The notes: generated by a model from the letters alone, not told the origin. Positions 1-6,740 are shown, counted from the stretch's first letter. The stretch: DNA of 6,740 nt from a candidate division FCPU426 bacterium (GCA_003167475.1 PMTB01000135.1:615-7354); one strand, 5' to 3'. Numbers and translations: made by a program.

Positions 1-14
1 CGTTAGAACAAAGG

Positions 15-55
15 CCGCAACCTTTATCCGTATTCTACGGACTGTAGGGTTGCGG
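15..55 (+). other. Nested inverted repeat (two-tier hairpin) in the leader
   Basis: The arms CCGCAACC (15-22) and GGTTGCGG (48-55) are perfect 8-base complements. In RNA they extend inward by a U-G and a U-A pair (23-47, 24-46). Between them lies a second perfect hairpin, TCCGTA (27-32) and TACGGA (36-41), closed by a three-base TTC loop. The result is one stem carrying a second stem across a small asymmetric internal loop. No T-run follows (the next bases are ATCTTGTAAG), so it is not a standard intrinsic terminator. It could be a structured 5' leader of the downstream genes, the 3' end of an upstream transcript, or a protein-binding site. No known riboswitch or RNA family was recognised. 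The pairing is seen directly; the function is unknown. Confidence 0.5.
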
Positions 56-114
56 ATCTTGTAAGTAAGGCATGGTTCAATACCACGTCAGCTCTGCTGC
101 GGGGATGCTTTGTT

Positions 115-121
115 AAAAGGA
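115..121 (+). promoter_or_regulatory. Ribosome binding site of the small membrane ORF
   Basis: AAAAGGA lies 8 bases before the ATG at 130, a normal Shine-Dalgarno spacing. An in-frame ATG at 121 overlaps the end of this motif, leaving no room for a ribosome, so the site favours the ATG at 130 as the start. Confidence 0.55.
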
Positions 122-129
122 TGTTTTTC

Positions 130-282
130 ATGAATCATACAACAATCGGAACTAACTTTTTATGGGTGGAAAGGTGGATAAGCGGCGGCATTTGGGTCTG
201 GTCGGTTACCGGTATAATAATCATACTTGCCGTGCTTATTTTCCATTTGTTAAGCAACAGGAAACACACTAACAGCCATTGA
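130..282 (+). CDS. Small single-pass membrane protein, unknown function
   Basis: This ORF of 50 codons ends in TGA and is not a protein I recognise. Residues 1-20 are polar and aromatic (W12, E14, R15, W16, then GG at 19-20). Residues 21-41 form one strongly hydrophobic stretch with an Ile run at 29-32. The tail (residues 42-50) is basic, with R44, K45 and H46. By the positive-inside rule the C-terminus would be cytoplasmic and the N-terminus outside. There is no signal peptidase or lipobox motif. Support for it being real comes from the well-spaced Shine-Dalgarno, the hydrophobic design, and the tight junction with the synthase: 11 bases separate its stop from the next ATG, and the synthase ribosome binding site begins right after the stop. 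The start at 130 is preferred to the in-frame ATG at 121. It may be an accessory or stabilising subunit of the membrane-bound synthase, but that rests only on position. A chance ORF of this length cannot be fully excluded. Confidence 0.6.
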   Translation: MNHTTIGTNFLWVERWISGGIWVWSVTGIIIILAVLIFHLLSNRKHTNSH

Positions 283-283
283 A

Positions 284-287
284 AGGA
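284..287 (+). promoter_or_regulatory. Ribosome binding site of the glucan synthase, abutting the upstream stop
   Basis: AGGA, within GAAAGGA (281-287), is 6 bases before the ATG at 294. The motif overlaps the last bases of the upstream TGA (280-282), so ribosomes finishing the small ORF would uncover or reuse it. This suggests translational coupling. An in-frame TAA at 270-272 limits how far upstream the synthase could start, leaving the ATG at 294 as the clear choice. Confidence 0.75.
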
Positions 288-293
288 CTTTCC

Positions 294-1730
294 ATGTTTT
301 GGAAATTTTCAGGGAATATTTTTCACAGCGTGAAGGCGCATTTGACGGGAGTTTTGCCGGTAAAGCAACTGGCCGACGAACAGCCGTTGCGCGCGGAACT
401 TTTCAGCATAGACCAGCTCGAGGCTTACGCTAAAAAACTCGCGGACAGGCACGCTGTCAATTTCAAAAAGGTCAAAGAAGTGCTTCTGACCCGCCTTAAG
501 GAAAACGAAAACATTCTCATGCTAGCCAACGAGCGGCTCAATGAGGCGGCAAAAGCAAAAAGAAGCGTTTCTCCCGCGGGCGAGTGGCTGCTGGATAATT
601 ATTACCTTATAGAAGAGCAGGTGCGGCTCGCGCAAAAATACCTTCCAAAGGGTTATTCCCGCGGCCTGCCAAACCTGTCCAGGGGGCCGCTGTCGGGGTA
701 TCCCCGCATATATGACATAGCCATGGAAATAGTATCCCACGGGGACGGCAGGCTGGATACCAACAGGCTTATGGGTTTTGTGACGGCCTACCAGAGCGTG
801 ACAAACCTGACCCTCGGCGAGCTTTGGGGCATCCCGATAATGATACGGCTCGCGTTGATAGAGAACTTAAGGCGCGTATGCGTGCGCATGATGAAGGCCC
901 AGGCCGATTCCGACCTGGCTGACCTATGGGCGAATAAAATACTGGAAATCTCGGCAAAGGATTCCAATGACGTGGTCCACGAAACCGCGTCCATGGCAAA
1001 GGCAAATCTTCCCATGTCCGACTCTTTTGTCGCGGAATTCACAAGGCGTTTGCACGGCATAAGCGCTTCGCTGAACCTCCCGCTTGTCTGGCTGGAAAAG
1101 AAGTTATCCGAACAGGGCGAGACAATCGACCGTCTCATACAGTCGGTCAGCCAGACACAGGCAACAAACCAGGTTTCAATAGCCAACACCATAGAGAGCC
1201 TCCGCGTGCTTGAGGGAACAAACTGGCATGATTTTGTGGAAGACTTAAGCGCGGTGGAAAAGATACTCAGGCGGGACCCGTCCGGCCAATACGCTGGAAT
1301 GTCTTTTGACACCCGCGACAGATACCGCCACGCAGTGGAAAAACTCGCCCATAAAAGTTCCGTGACCCAGGAAGAAACCGCGGAGCGCGCCCGGGAACTT
1401 GCCGTTGCGGCTGGGACAAAGTCCGGCATAAGCCACAGGTCCGCGCATATAGGATATTATCTTATAGATGAAGGCCTGGAAAAGCTGTACCGTTCTTTCG
1501 GCATCAGGCTGCAGCTGAAAGATTTTTTGTCGGCAAAAAATACTTCGCTGGCTTTTCCGGCCTATATCGGTTCCATTGTCATCTTAACGCTCGCGGCCTC
1601 GGCCCTTGCCATGTTCATAGCCTGGTCCGGCGGATGGCGCAGTTGGCGTCTTTTTGGCGCGTCAGCCATTCCCGTGTTTTTCGTAGCCAGCCAGACCGCT
1701 GTTTCCCTGGTGAACTGGATATCAACGCTT
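294..1730 (+). other. N-terminal helical region and first membrane pair of the synthase
   Basis: Residues 1-420 are mostly charged and helical with no signal peptide. Family-typical blocks are EWLLDNYYLIEEQ (97-109), LGELWGIPIMIRLALIENLRR (174-194, conserved core G175 to R194) and HIGYYLIDEG (385-394). The two YYLI-containing blocks flank this region near its start and end. Hydrophobic helices follow at about 422-445 and 452-478, placing the GT84 domain that comes next on the cytoplasmic face. In studied homologues this N-terminal part is needed for activity and for forming the protein-bound glucan intermediate; here that is inferred. Confidence 0.8.
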
Positions 1731-4700
1731 TTAGTCAAGCCGGCAAACCTGCCCAGGATGGATTTTTCCAAAGGAATACCTGCCGGAGCCCGCACGCTTG
1801 TGGCTGTGCCCACCATGTTATCCTCGGCAACATCGGTTGAATCGCTTATTGAAAATATTGAAGTGAACTACCTGTCCAATGCGGAACCCAACGCTTTCTT
1901 CGCGTTGCTGACCGACCTGCGTGACTCGCAAAGCGGGACAATGCCGGGGGACGGGGAAATCGTCAGGCAGGCCGCAGGCGGAATAGATAAACTGAACCAT
2001 AAGTACGCTCTTCGCGGGGGGGATATATTTTTCCTTTTTCACAGGAGGAGGAGCTGGAATGAAAAAGAAAATTGTTGGATGGGTTACGAGCGCAAGAGGG
2101 GGAAATTATCGGACCTAAACGCACTGTTGCGCGGAAAAGGCGACGGCAAATTCAGTGTGATCACGGGGGATGTATCGCGCCTGCGGGACGTTAAGTATGT
2201 CATAACCCTGGATACCGACACGCGCATGGCCAGAAACGCTGTCAAGGACCTCTCTTCCATAATGCACCATCCGCTGAACCGACCGCAATATGACACGCAA
2301 AAAAAACGCGTCACAGCCGGCTACGGCATACTCCAGCCGAGAGTTGAGGCGGCTTATCCCGGCGAAAACCCGCTGCTGTTCGTGAAAATATACGGCGGGG
2401 AAACAGGCATCGACCCGTATACAAAAGCCGTATCCGATGTTTATCAGGACCTGTTCCATGAAGGTTCTTTTATAGGAAAGGGTTTATACGATGTGGACGC
2501 TTTCGAATCATCTTTAAACTCCAAACTGCCTGAAAATCTCATTTTGAGCCACGATATGCTTGAGGGGTGTTATGCCCGCAGCGCCCTCGTGACAGACGTT
2601 CAGTTCCACGAGGAATATCCGACAGGGTACCTCAAGGACATGTCCCGCAGGAGGCGCTGGATACGCGGCGACTGGCAGATAGCCGGCTGGTTATTTTCAA
2701 AAGTTCCGGGTTTTTCCGGAAAAAAAGTTGACAATCCGATTTCGGAACTGTCCAAATGGAAGATCTTTGACAACTTAAGGCGCTCACTTGTGAGCCCCTC
2801 CGCTGTGCTCTTATTCGCGGTCGGATGGATCACTTTTCCGGTGGCATGGTCCTGGACGGCCATGGTGGTTGTTTTTTCCGGACTGCCCATGCTTACCAGG
2901 AGCCTGGTGGAAGTGGTGAGGAAGCCGGAAGGCATATCCATGCCCGCGCACTTAAGTTCCGTGTTATACCTTTTCGCGGCCAATAATGTGCAGTTCGTTT
3001 TGTCGATGGCTTTCATGGCATACGAGGCTTATGTTTCCTTAAGCGCCATAGCTGTGACGTTATGGCGGCTGATGATCACACACAAAAGGCTTTTGGAGTG
3101 GAGCGCGTCCGGAGAAAAAAACCTAAACGGGGAGCTCACTTTTTTCGGACATTATATGTCCATGGTGGCCTCGCCGCTGGCCGTGATATTATGCCTGGCG
3201 TCGGGCCGGACCGAATATGACATACCCGCCCTTATGATAATGGCCTCCTGGCTTTTCGGCCCGGCTCTTGCCATGTTTATAAGCGTCCCGTCCGTGCCAA
3301 AACACGACGTATTATCCGCGGAACAGGCGCGTTTCCTTCGCTCTCTCGCGCGCAGGACCTGGAACTTTTTTGAGACATTTGTGACGGCGCGCGACAACTG
3401 GCTTCCTCCCGACAATTTCCAGGAACAGCCGGTCCACTCAACGGCGCACAGGACCTCTCCGACAAATATAGGTTTGTCGCTGTTATCCGCCCTCGCGGCG
3501 TATGACTTCGGCTATTTGCCCGCCGACATACTGCTTAAACGCACCAGGAATACGCTGGACACCATGAACTCCATGGCAAAATTCAAGGGGCATTTTTACA
3601 ATTGGTATGATACGCGTTCGCTTAAGCCGCTTGAACCTCAGTATGTCTCATCAGTGGACAGCGGCAACCTGGCAGGGCATCTGCTGGTCCTGCGTTCCGG
3701 GATTTTCGAGCTGCAAACCGGAAATGTAATCCCGAAAAATCTTTTTGACGGGCTTTATGATACGCTCGGGGTCATGTCGGAACTATCGGCGCAGGCGCCT
3801 GTGGATGTTGGCGGGCGCCTAAGTTACATAACGGACCTTTTGTCTGAACCGCCAAAAAAACTCTCCGCTGTTTTTGGACTTTTGCAAAAACTTATCACCG
3901 GGGTGGCGGCAATACTTCCCGGATTGGGCAGCCTGGAAAAAAATAAAAAGTGGGCCCTGCTCTTTGAAAAACAGTGCGGGGATTTTACAGCTGATATCGC
4001 TTACATGGCGCCGTGGCTTAAACTTGGAGTGGAAATACCCGGCTATACGGGGGCATATGACGAAAAACTCACGGTTTTGGCCCGTGAGCTTGATGAAGAA
4101 CTGAAGATACTGGATTCAAATCCCCCGCTTAAATACATGGCCAGGCTCGAACAAAGAATAATCCCCAAGTGCGATCATATACTCGATTACATTTCCACAA
4201 CTGAAATAAAGGCCGGTGAACTGTCCAATTGGCTTGGGGAACTGAAGATCACGGTCAAGGAAGCGTCCACGCGGGCCATCGACCGCATGCGGGAGACGGA
4301 ATACATCATGTTATTATGCGCGGAGATGTCATCCGTGGAATATGAATTTCTTTACAATAAGGTCACGCGGTTCCTGTCCATCGGATATAATGTCAGCGAG
4401 CACAAGACAGACCCGGGCTGCTACGATCTGCTCGCCTCCGAAGCGCGTCTTTGTTCATATGTAGCCATAGCCCAGGGCAAGATGCCGCAGGAGCAGTGGT
4501 TCATGCTCGGCAGGCTGCTTTCAAAACACGGCGGCGACCCGGTGCTTGTGTCATGGGGCGGGTCCATGTTCGAGTACCTCATGCCTTTGCTTATCATGCC
4601 GACATACGGCAATACCCTGCTTGACAGGACATACAAAGCCATAGTGCTCCGGCAGATGGTTTACGGCAGGCACAATAACATACCGTGGGGAATATCGGAG

Positions 4701-6740
4701 TCTGGTTACAATAAAATAAACTCATCTTTCGCGTACCAGTACCGCTCTTTCGGCGTACCTGATACAGGGTTCAAACGCTGGCTTGCGGAAGACCTGGTGA
4801 TCGCGCCATATGCGTCCGCTTTGGCGCTCATGGTCGAGCCTGTCAAAGCGTGCGAGAACCTTGAAAAAATGGCGGAAAGCGGGTTTGAGGGGGAATACGG
4901 TTTTTATGAGGCCATAGATTTTACCCCGTCCAGGCTTGTACCGGGTGAGACGCGCGCAATCGTCAGGTCGCACATGGCTCATCATCAGGGTATGAGCCTG
5001 CTGTCGATAGCTTATGTCCTGCTGGACAAGCCCATGCAGAGGCGTTTCCTGGCGGACCCGGGTTTTAAGGCCACGGAGCTCCTGCTTCAGGAACGCGTTC
5101 CCAATGACGTGCCGTTCCTTTATGACGTGGAGATCACGGGGCCGCTCAGAAAATTCGAGGAAAAAGAGGCGCTTCTGCGCGTGTTTACAGACCCTGACAC
5201 GGCTTCTCCGGAAGTGCATTTGCTTTCAAACGGAAGTTATTCGGTAATGGTCACCAATTCAGGCGGCGGATACAGCCGGTGGAAAAATCTTGGAGTGACC
5301 AGATGGAGCGAGGACGCTTCGCTTGGCGACCAGGGAACATTCATATACCTTCGCGACATGGACAGCCAAAAATTTTGGTCCACGGCGCGCCAGCCTTCGC
5401 TGCACGGCTCAAATCATTATGAGGCGGTTTTTTCGCGTTCCAAAGCCGAGTTCAAGCGCAGGGACCACCTCATAGATACGCACACGCAGATAGCGGTATC
5501 GCCCGAGGACGATATAGAGCTGCGCAGGGTCAAGGTGACAAACATGTCGCACAACAGGCGTTCCATAGAACTCACAAGTTACGCGGAAGTCGTATTGAAC
5601 TACCCCGCCGCGGACCTTACGCATGCCGCGTTTTCAAACCTGTTTGTCCAGACCGAGATAATCAGGCAAAGCCAGGCCATACTTTGCTCGCGCAGGGGGC
5701 GCTCTGAAAATGAGATTTTTCCGCTGATGCTCCACCTTATGGCGGTTCACGGCAATTCAAAAATAGACGCGACATATGAAACGGACCGCGGCATATTCAT
5801 AGGCAGGGGCAATACCCTGGCACATCCCGCGGCCATGACAGACAACGGCTTCCTGCAAAATTCCTGCGGCGAAGTGCTTGATCCGGCGGTATCCATCCGC
5901 TGCAGGGTGGAACTTGAGCCCGAGGAATCCGCCACAATAGATTTTGTAACGGGAATATGCAGCAACAGGGAAGACGCCCAACGGCTCATGGAAAAATACC
6001 GCGACCGCAACCTTGCCGACAGGGTATTTGACCTTGCGTGGACGCACGGGCAGGTGGCGCTCCAGCAGATAAACGCGACCGAAACAGACGCGCTTATTTA
6101 CGGGCGCATCGCGGGCGCGATATTATACGCAAATCAGGCATGGAGGGCGCCCGCGAGCCTGCTGAGGCTTAATTTCAGGGGCCAACCCGACCTTTGGGGA
6201 TACGGGATATCGGGCGACCTGCCGATCGTGCTTGTCAGGATACAGGACAGGCAGAATATGGCCCTTATAGAAAAAATGGTGCAGGCGCACGACTACTGGC
6301 GCATGAACGGACTCGCCGTGGACCTGGTAATATGGAACGAGGATCCATCCATATACCGTGACGAAATGGGGGATAAAATAAACCTGCTTATATCGGAGAA
6401 TACCGGCGTGAATTCAAGCCAGCCCGGCGGAATATTTTTAAGGCGCGCGGACCAGATGTCCGAAGAGGACAAGATACTCATGCAGACCGCGGCGCGGCTG
6501 ATAATCAACGACAGGGCCGGAACCCTGTCCGAACAGATCGATTGCGTATTACGGCAGAAACCGCACCGGCCGATGTTCGTGCCGGCCAAAAGGGCCGCGC
6601 GCGAAAATGAGCGCGCCGTCCCGGATAAGCGCACGGACCTGAAGTACTTTAACGGCACGGGAGGCTTTACCAATGACGGAAGGGAATACGTTATAACCAG
6701 CGGCCATAATAAACCCACTCCGGCGCCATGGGTCAATGTG
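294..6740 (+). CDS. ndvB: Cyclic beta-1,2-glucan synthase, 3' end outside window
   Basis: Large membrane enzyme that builds cyclic beta-1,2-glucan from UDP-glucose at the inner membrane. The 2,149 codons visible hold, in order: a helical N-terminal region (1-420) with a family block around GELWGIP (175-181) and ENLRR (190-194); two membrane helices (about 422-445 and 452-478); a GT84 domain with DTD at 640-642 and RGDWQ at 791-795; about four more membrane helices (830-997); a glycoamylase-like/GH189 domain (about 1010-1605); and the start of the GH94-type half (from about 1630). All spacings fit the Rhizobium NdvB, Agrobacterium ChvB and Brucella Cgs layout. The frame is uninterrupted and runs off the window just before the GH94 catalytic barrel, so completeness of the gene is unknown. 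The start is fixed by AGGA six bases upstream and an in-frame stop at 270. Codon use is rich in ATA and AGG, unlike rhizobia. The family call is very secure; whether the product is cyclic here is inferred. Confidence 0.95.
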   Translation, partial: MFWKFSGNIFHSVKAHLTGVLPVKQLADEQPLRAELFSIDQLEAYAKKLADRHAVNFKKVKEVLLTRLKENENILMLANERLNEAAKAKRSVSPAGEWLLDNYYLIEEQVRLAQKYLPKGYSRGLPNLSRGPLSGYPRIYDIAMEIVSHGDGRLDTNRLMGFVTAYQSVTNLTLGELWGIPIMIRLALIENLRRVCVRMMKAQADSDLADLWANKILEISAKDSNDVVHETASMAKANLPMSDSFVAEFTRRLHGISASLNLPLVWLEKKLSEQGETIDRLIQSVSQTQATNQVSIANTIESLRVLEGTNWHDFVEDLSAVEKILRRDPSGQYAGMSFDTRDRYRHAVEKLAHKSSVTQEETAERARELAVAAGTKSGISHRSAHIGYYLIDEGLEKLYRSFGIRLQLKDFLSAKNTSLAFPAYIGSIVILTLAASALAMFIAWSGGWRSWRLFGASAIPVFFVASQTAVSLVNWISTLLVKPANLPRMDFSKGIPAGARTLVAVPTMLSSATSVESLIENIEVNYLSNAEPNAFFALLTDLRDSQSGTMPGDGEIVRQAAGGIDKLNHKYALRGGDIFFLFHRRRSWNEKENCWMGYERKRGKLSDLNALLRGKGDGKFSVITGDVSRLRDVKYVITLDTDTRMARNAVKDLSSIMHHPLNRPQYDTQKKRVTAGYGILQPRVEAAYPGENPLLFVKIYGGETGIDPYTKAVSDVYQDLFHEGSFIGKGLYDVDAFESSLNSKLPENLILSHDMLEGCYARSALVTDVQFHEEYPTGYLKDMSRRRRWIRGDWQIAGWLFSKVPGFSGKKVDNPISELSKWKIFDNLRRSLVSPSAVLLFAVGWITFPVAWSWTAMVVVFSGLPMLTRSLVEVVRKPEGISMPAHLSSVLYLFAANNVQFVLSMAFMAYEAYVSLSAIAVTLWRLMITHKRLLEWSASGEKNLNGELTFFGHYMSMVASPLAVILCLASGRTEYDIPALMIMASWLFGPALAMFISVPSVPKHDVLSAEQARFLRSLARRTWNFFETFVTARDNWLPPDNFQEQPVHSTAHRTSPTNIGLSLLSALAAYDFGYLPADILLKRTRNTLDTMNSMAKFKGHFYNWYDTRSLKPLEPQYVSSVDSGNLAGHLLVLRSGIFELQTGNVIPKNLFDGLYDTLGVMSELSAQAPVDVGGRLSYITDLLSEPPKKLSAVFGLLQKLITGVAAILPGLGSLEKNKKWALLFEKQCGDFTADIAYMAPWLKLGVEIPGYTGAYDEKLTVLARELDEELKILDSNPPLKYMARLEQRIIPKCDHILDYISTTEIKAGELSNWLGELKITVKEASTRAIDRMRETEYIMLLCAEMSSVEYEFLYNKVTRFLSIGYNVSEHKTDPGCYDLLASEARLCSYVAIAQGKMPQEQWFMLGRLLSKHGGDPVLVSWGGSMFEYLMPLLIMPTYGNTLLDRTYKAIVLRQMVYGRHNNIPWGISESGYNKINSSFAYQYRSFGVPDTGFKRWLAEDLVIAPYASALALMVEPVKACENLEKMAESGFEGEYGFYEAIDFTPSRLVPGETRAIVRSHMAHHQGMSLLSIAYVLLDKPMQRRFLADPGFKATELLLQERVPNDVPFLYDVEITGPLRKFEEKEALLRVFTDPDTASPEVHLLSNGSYSVMVTNSGGGYSRWKNLGVTRWSEDASLGDQGTFIYLRDMDSQKFWSTARQPSLHGSNHYEAVFSRSKAEFKRRDHLIDTHTQIAVSPEDDIELRRVKVTNMSHNRRSIELTSYAEVVLNYPAADLTHAAFSNLFVQTEIIRQSQAILCSRRGRSENEIFPLMLHLMAVHGNSKIDATYETDRGIFIGRGNTLAHPAAMTDNGFLQNSCGEVLDPAVSIRCRVELEPEESATIDFVTGICSNREDAQRLMEKYRDRNLADRVFDLAWTHGQVALQQINATETDALIYGRIAGAILYANQAWRAPASLLRLNFRGQPDLWGYGISGDLPIVLVRIQDRQNMALIEKMVQAHDYWRMNGLAVDLVIWNEDPSIYRDEMGDKINLLISENTGVNSSQPGGIFLRRADQMSEEDKILMQTAARLIINDRAGTLSEQIDCVLRQKPHRPMFVPAKRAARENERAVPDKRTDLKYFNGTGGFTNDGREYVITSGHNKPTPAPWVNV
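1782..2693 (+). other. GT84 glycosyltransferase domain of the synthase
   Basis: Inverting family-84 domain using UDP-glucose, with a GT-A fold (residues about 497-800). It opens with the hydrophobic strand LVAVPTML (502-509). The metal and nucleotide site is the DTD motif D640-T641-D642, in the strand YVITLDTDT. Downstream are GIDPYTKAVSDVYQDLF (706-722), GKGLYDVDAF (728-737) and SHDMLEG (752-758), where D754 and E757 are candidates for catalytic or acceptor-site acids. The RxxRW-type motif R785-W789 runs into RGDWQ (791-795), the equivalent of QxxRW in processive synthases. All expected motifs are present and unaltered, so the domain should be active. Residue roles are taken from the family, not shown here. 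Confidence 0.9.
2778..3284 (+). other. Second membrane block of the synthase
   Basis: Residues about 829-997 hold hydrophobic stretches near 832-851, 853-869, 955-971 and 976-996. Between them, residues 884-935 are amphipathic and carry the family-typical YEAYVSL (910-916) and a basic THKRLLEW stretch (929-936), which probably lie along the inner membrane surface. With the two earlier helices this gives about six membrane segments, as described for Brucella Cgs. The block separates the cytoplasmic GT84 domain from the later glycoside hydrolase-like domains. Exact helix ends are by eye. Confidence 0.7.
3321..5108 (+). other. Glycoamylase-like / GH189 cyclization domain of the synthase
   Basis: Helical, probably (alpha/alpha)6, domain at residues about 1010-1605. 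Signature blocks are DNWLPPDNFQE (1034-1044), AHRTSPTNIGL (1051-1061), GHFYNWYDT (1099-1107), VDSGNLAGHL (1121-1130), YDLLASEAR (1377-1385), GSMFEYLMP (1423-1431), WGISES (1465-1470), YGFYEAID (1535-1542) and HMAHHQGM (1560-1567). The region corresponds to the middle domain of cyclic glucan synthases. Work on the Thermoanaerobacter italicus enzyme classed that domain as GH189 and showed that it closes beta-1,2-glucan chains by transglycosylation without hydrolysis. Acids E1383, E1427, E1469 and E1539 sit in the most conserved blocks and are candidates for catalysis, but I cannot assign nucleophile and acid/base from sequence alone. Confidence 0.85.
5181..6740 (+). other. GH94-type half of the synthase: first beta-sandwich, linker, start of second sandwich
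   Basis: Residues about 1630-1900 form the first beta-rich unit, with EVHLLSNGSYSVMVTNSGGG (1640-1659), a tryptophan-rich VTRWSED (1668-1674), IYLRD (1684-1688) and FSNLFVQTE (1780-1788). A more helical linker follows with DLAWTHGQV (1913-1921) and the family block YGISGDLPIVLVR (1970-1982). A second beta-sandwich begins near FNGTGGF (2119-2125), and the window ends at residue 2149 in PAPWVNV. In this family the complete GH94 part phosphorolyses beta-1,2-glucan and so controls ring size. Its catalytic barrel, including the general-acid Asp, lies beyond the window, so activity cannot be judged. Confidence 0.8.

Noticed and set aside
1..55. attC-like integron site: GTTAGAAC at the start and a folded inverted repeat
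   Set aside because: The outer arms do not fit the RYYYAAC and GTTRRRY core sites (mismatches at several fixed positions), and no cassette or integrase is visible.
2..64. Open stretch of 20 codons ending in TAA at 62-64, possibly the tail of an upstream gene
   Set aside because: Twenty open codons occur by chance about a third of the time, another frame is also open to a TAG at 45-47, and the nested inverted repeat accounts for much of this sequence.
71..87. tRNA T-arm resemblance around GGTTCAATACC
   Set aside because: Only four of five stem pairs form, the loop does not end correctly, and no acceptor, D or anticodon arm can be fitted around it.
213..218. Perfect TATAAT box inside the small ORF, 76 bases before the synthase ATG
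   Set aside because: No acceptable -35 box lies at 16-18 bases; the best candidate (TTGGGT, 192-197) is at 15 with three matches. The motif is explained by consecutive ATA Ile codons in the membrane helix.
788..1429. Antisense open frame of 213 codons, and similar ones at 4722-5219 (165) and 6293-6736 (147)
   Set aside because: They lie wholly opposite conserved parts of the synthase, are rich in Ser, Arg and Pro as antisense shadows are, and match no family I know. The + strand frame explains the DNA fully.
1634..1840. + strand open frames in other phases (1634-1840, 3874-4104, 5014-5247)
   Set aside because: Each overlaps a conserved segment of the synthase in the wrong phase and shows no domain or convincing start.
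6510..6529. Perfect 7-base inverted repeat GACAGGG / CCCTGTC with a 6-base loop
   Set aside because: It is inside conserved coding sequence, and a couple of such stems are expected by chance in a window of this size.

Overview
The window is almost entirely one very large gene on the + strand. From the ATG at 294 the reading frame stays open for 2,149 codons to the last base, with no stop and no frameshift, when translated codon by codon. The protein is clearly a cyclic beta-1,2-glucan synthase (NdvB/ChvB/Cgs type). It is 3'-truncated by the window edge and intact as far as it can be seen. The family is usually about 2,800-2,900 residues, so roughly 650-750 residues are missing, including the GH94 catalytic barrel.

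Layout: 1-129 is a non-coding leader with a compact nested inverted repeat (15-55). 130-282 is a 50-codon ORF for a predicted single-pass membrane protein with a good ribosome binding site. Its stop lies 11 bases before the ATG of the synthase, and the synthase Shine-Dalgarno sits in that gap, so the two look co-transcribed and possibly translationally coupled. 294-6740 is the synthase. In order it has a helical N-terminal region (residues 1-420), two membrane helices, a GT84 glycosyltransferase domain, about four more membrane helices, a large helical domain of the glycoamylase-like/GH189 cyclization type, and the beta-sandwich and linker parts of the GH94-like C-terminal half.

How it works, from family knowledge: GT84 extends a beta-1,2-glucan from UDP-glucose while the chain stays attached to the enzyme. 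The GH189 domain closes the ring by transglycosylation, and the GH94 domain trims the chain by phosphorolysis to set its length. The product is usually moved to the periplasm, where it serves in osmoadaptation or host interaction. The small membrane protein has no recognised family; a role with the synthase is inferred only from position.

Organism: a bacterium, probably Gram-negative, of moderate GC content. Codon use is distinctive: over residues 1923-2082 isoleucine is ATA 12, ATC 4, ATT 1, and arginine is AGG 7 of 12. This argues against Rhizobiales or Enterobacteria, where ATA and AGG are rare. It would suit an environmental lineage such as Omnitrophota, but that placement is a guess. No RNA gene, CRISPR array, insertion sequence or clear promoter was found. 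The many long open frames on the - strand are shadows of the synthase.
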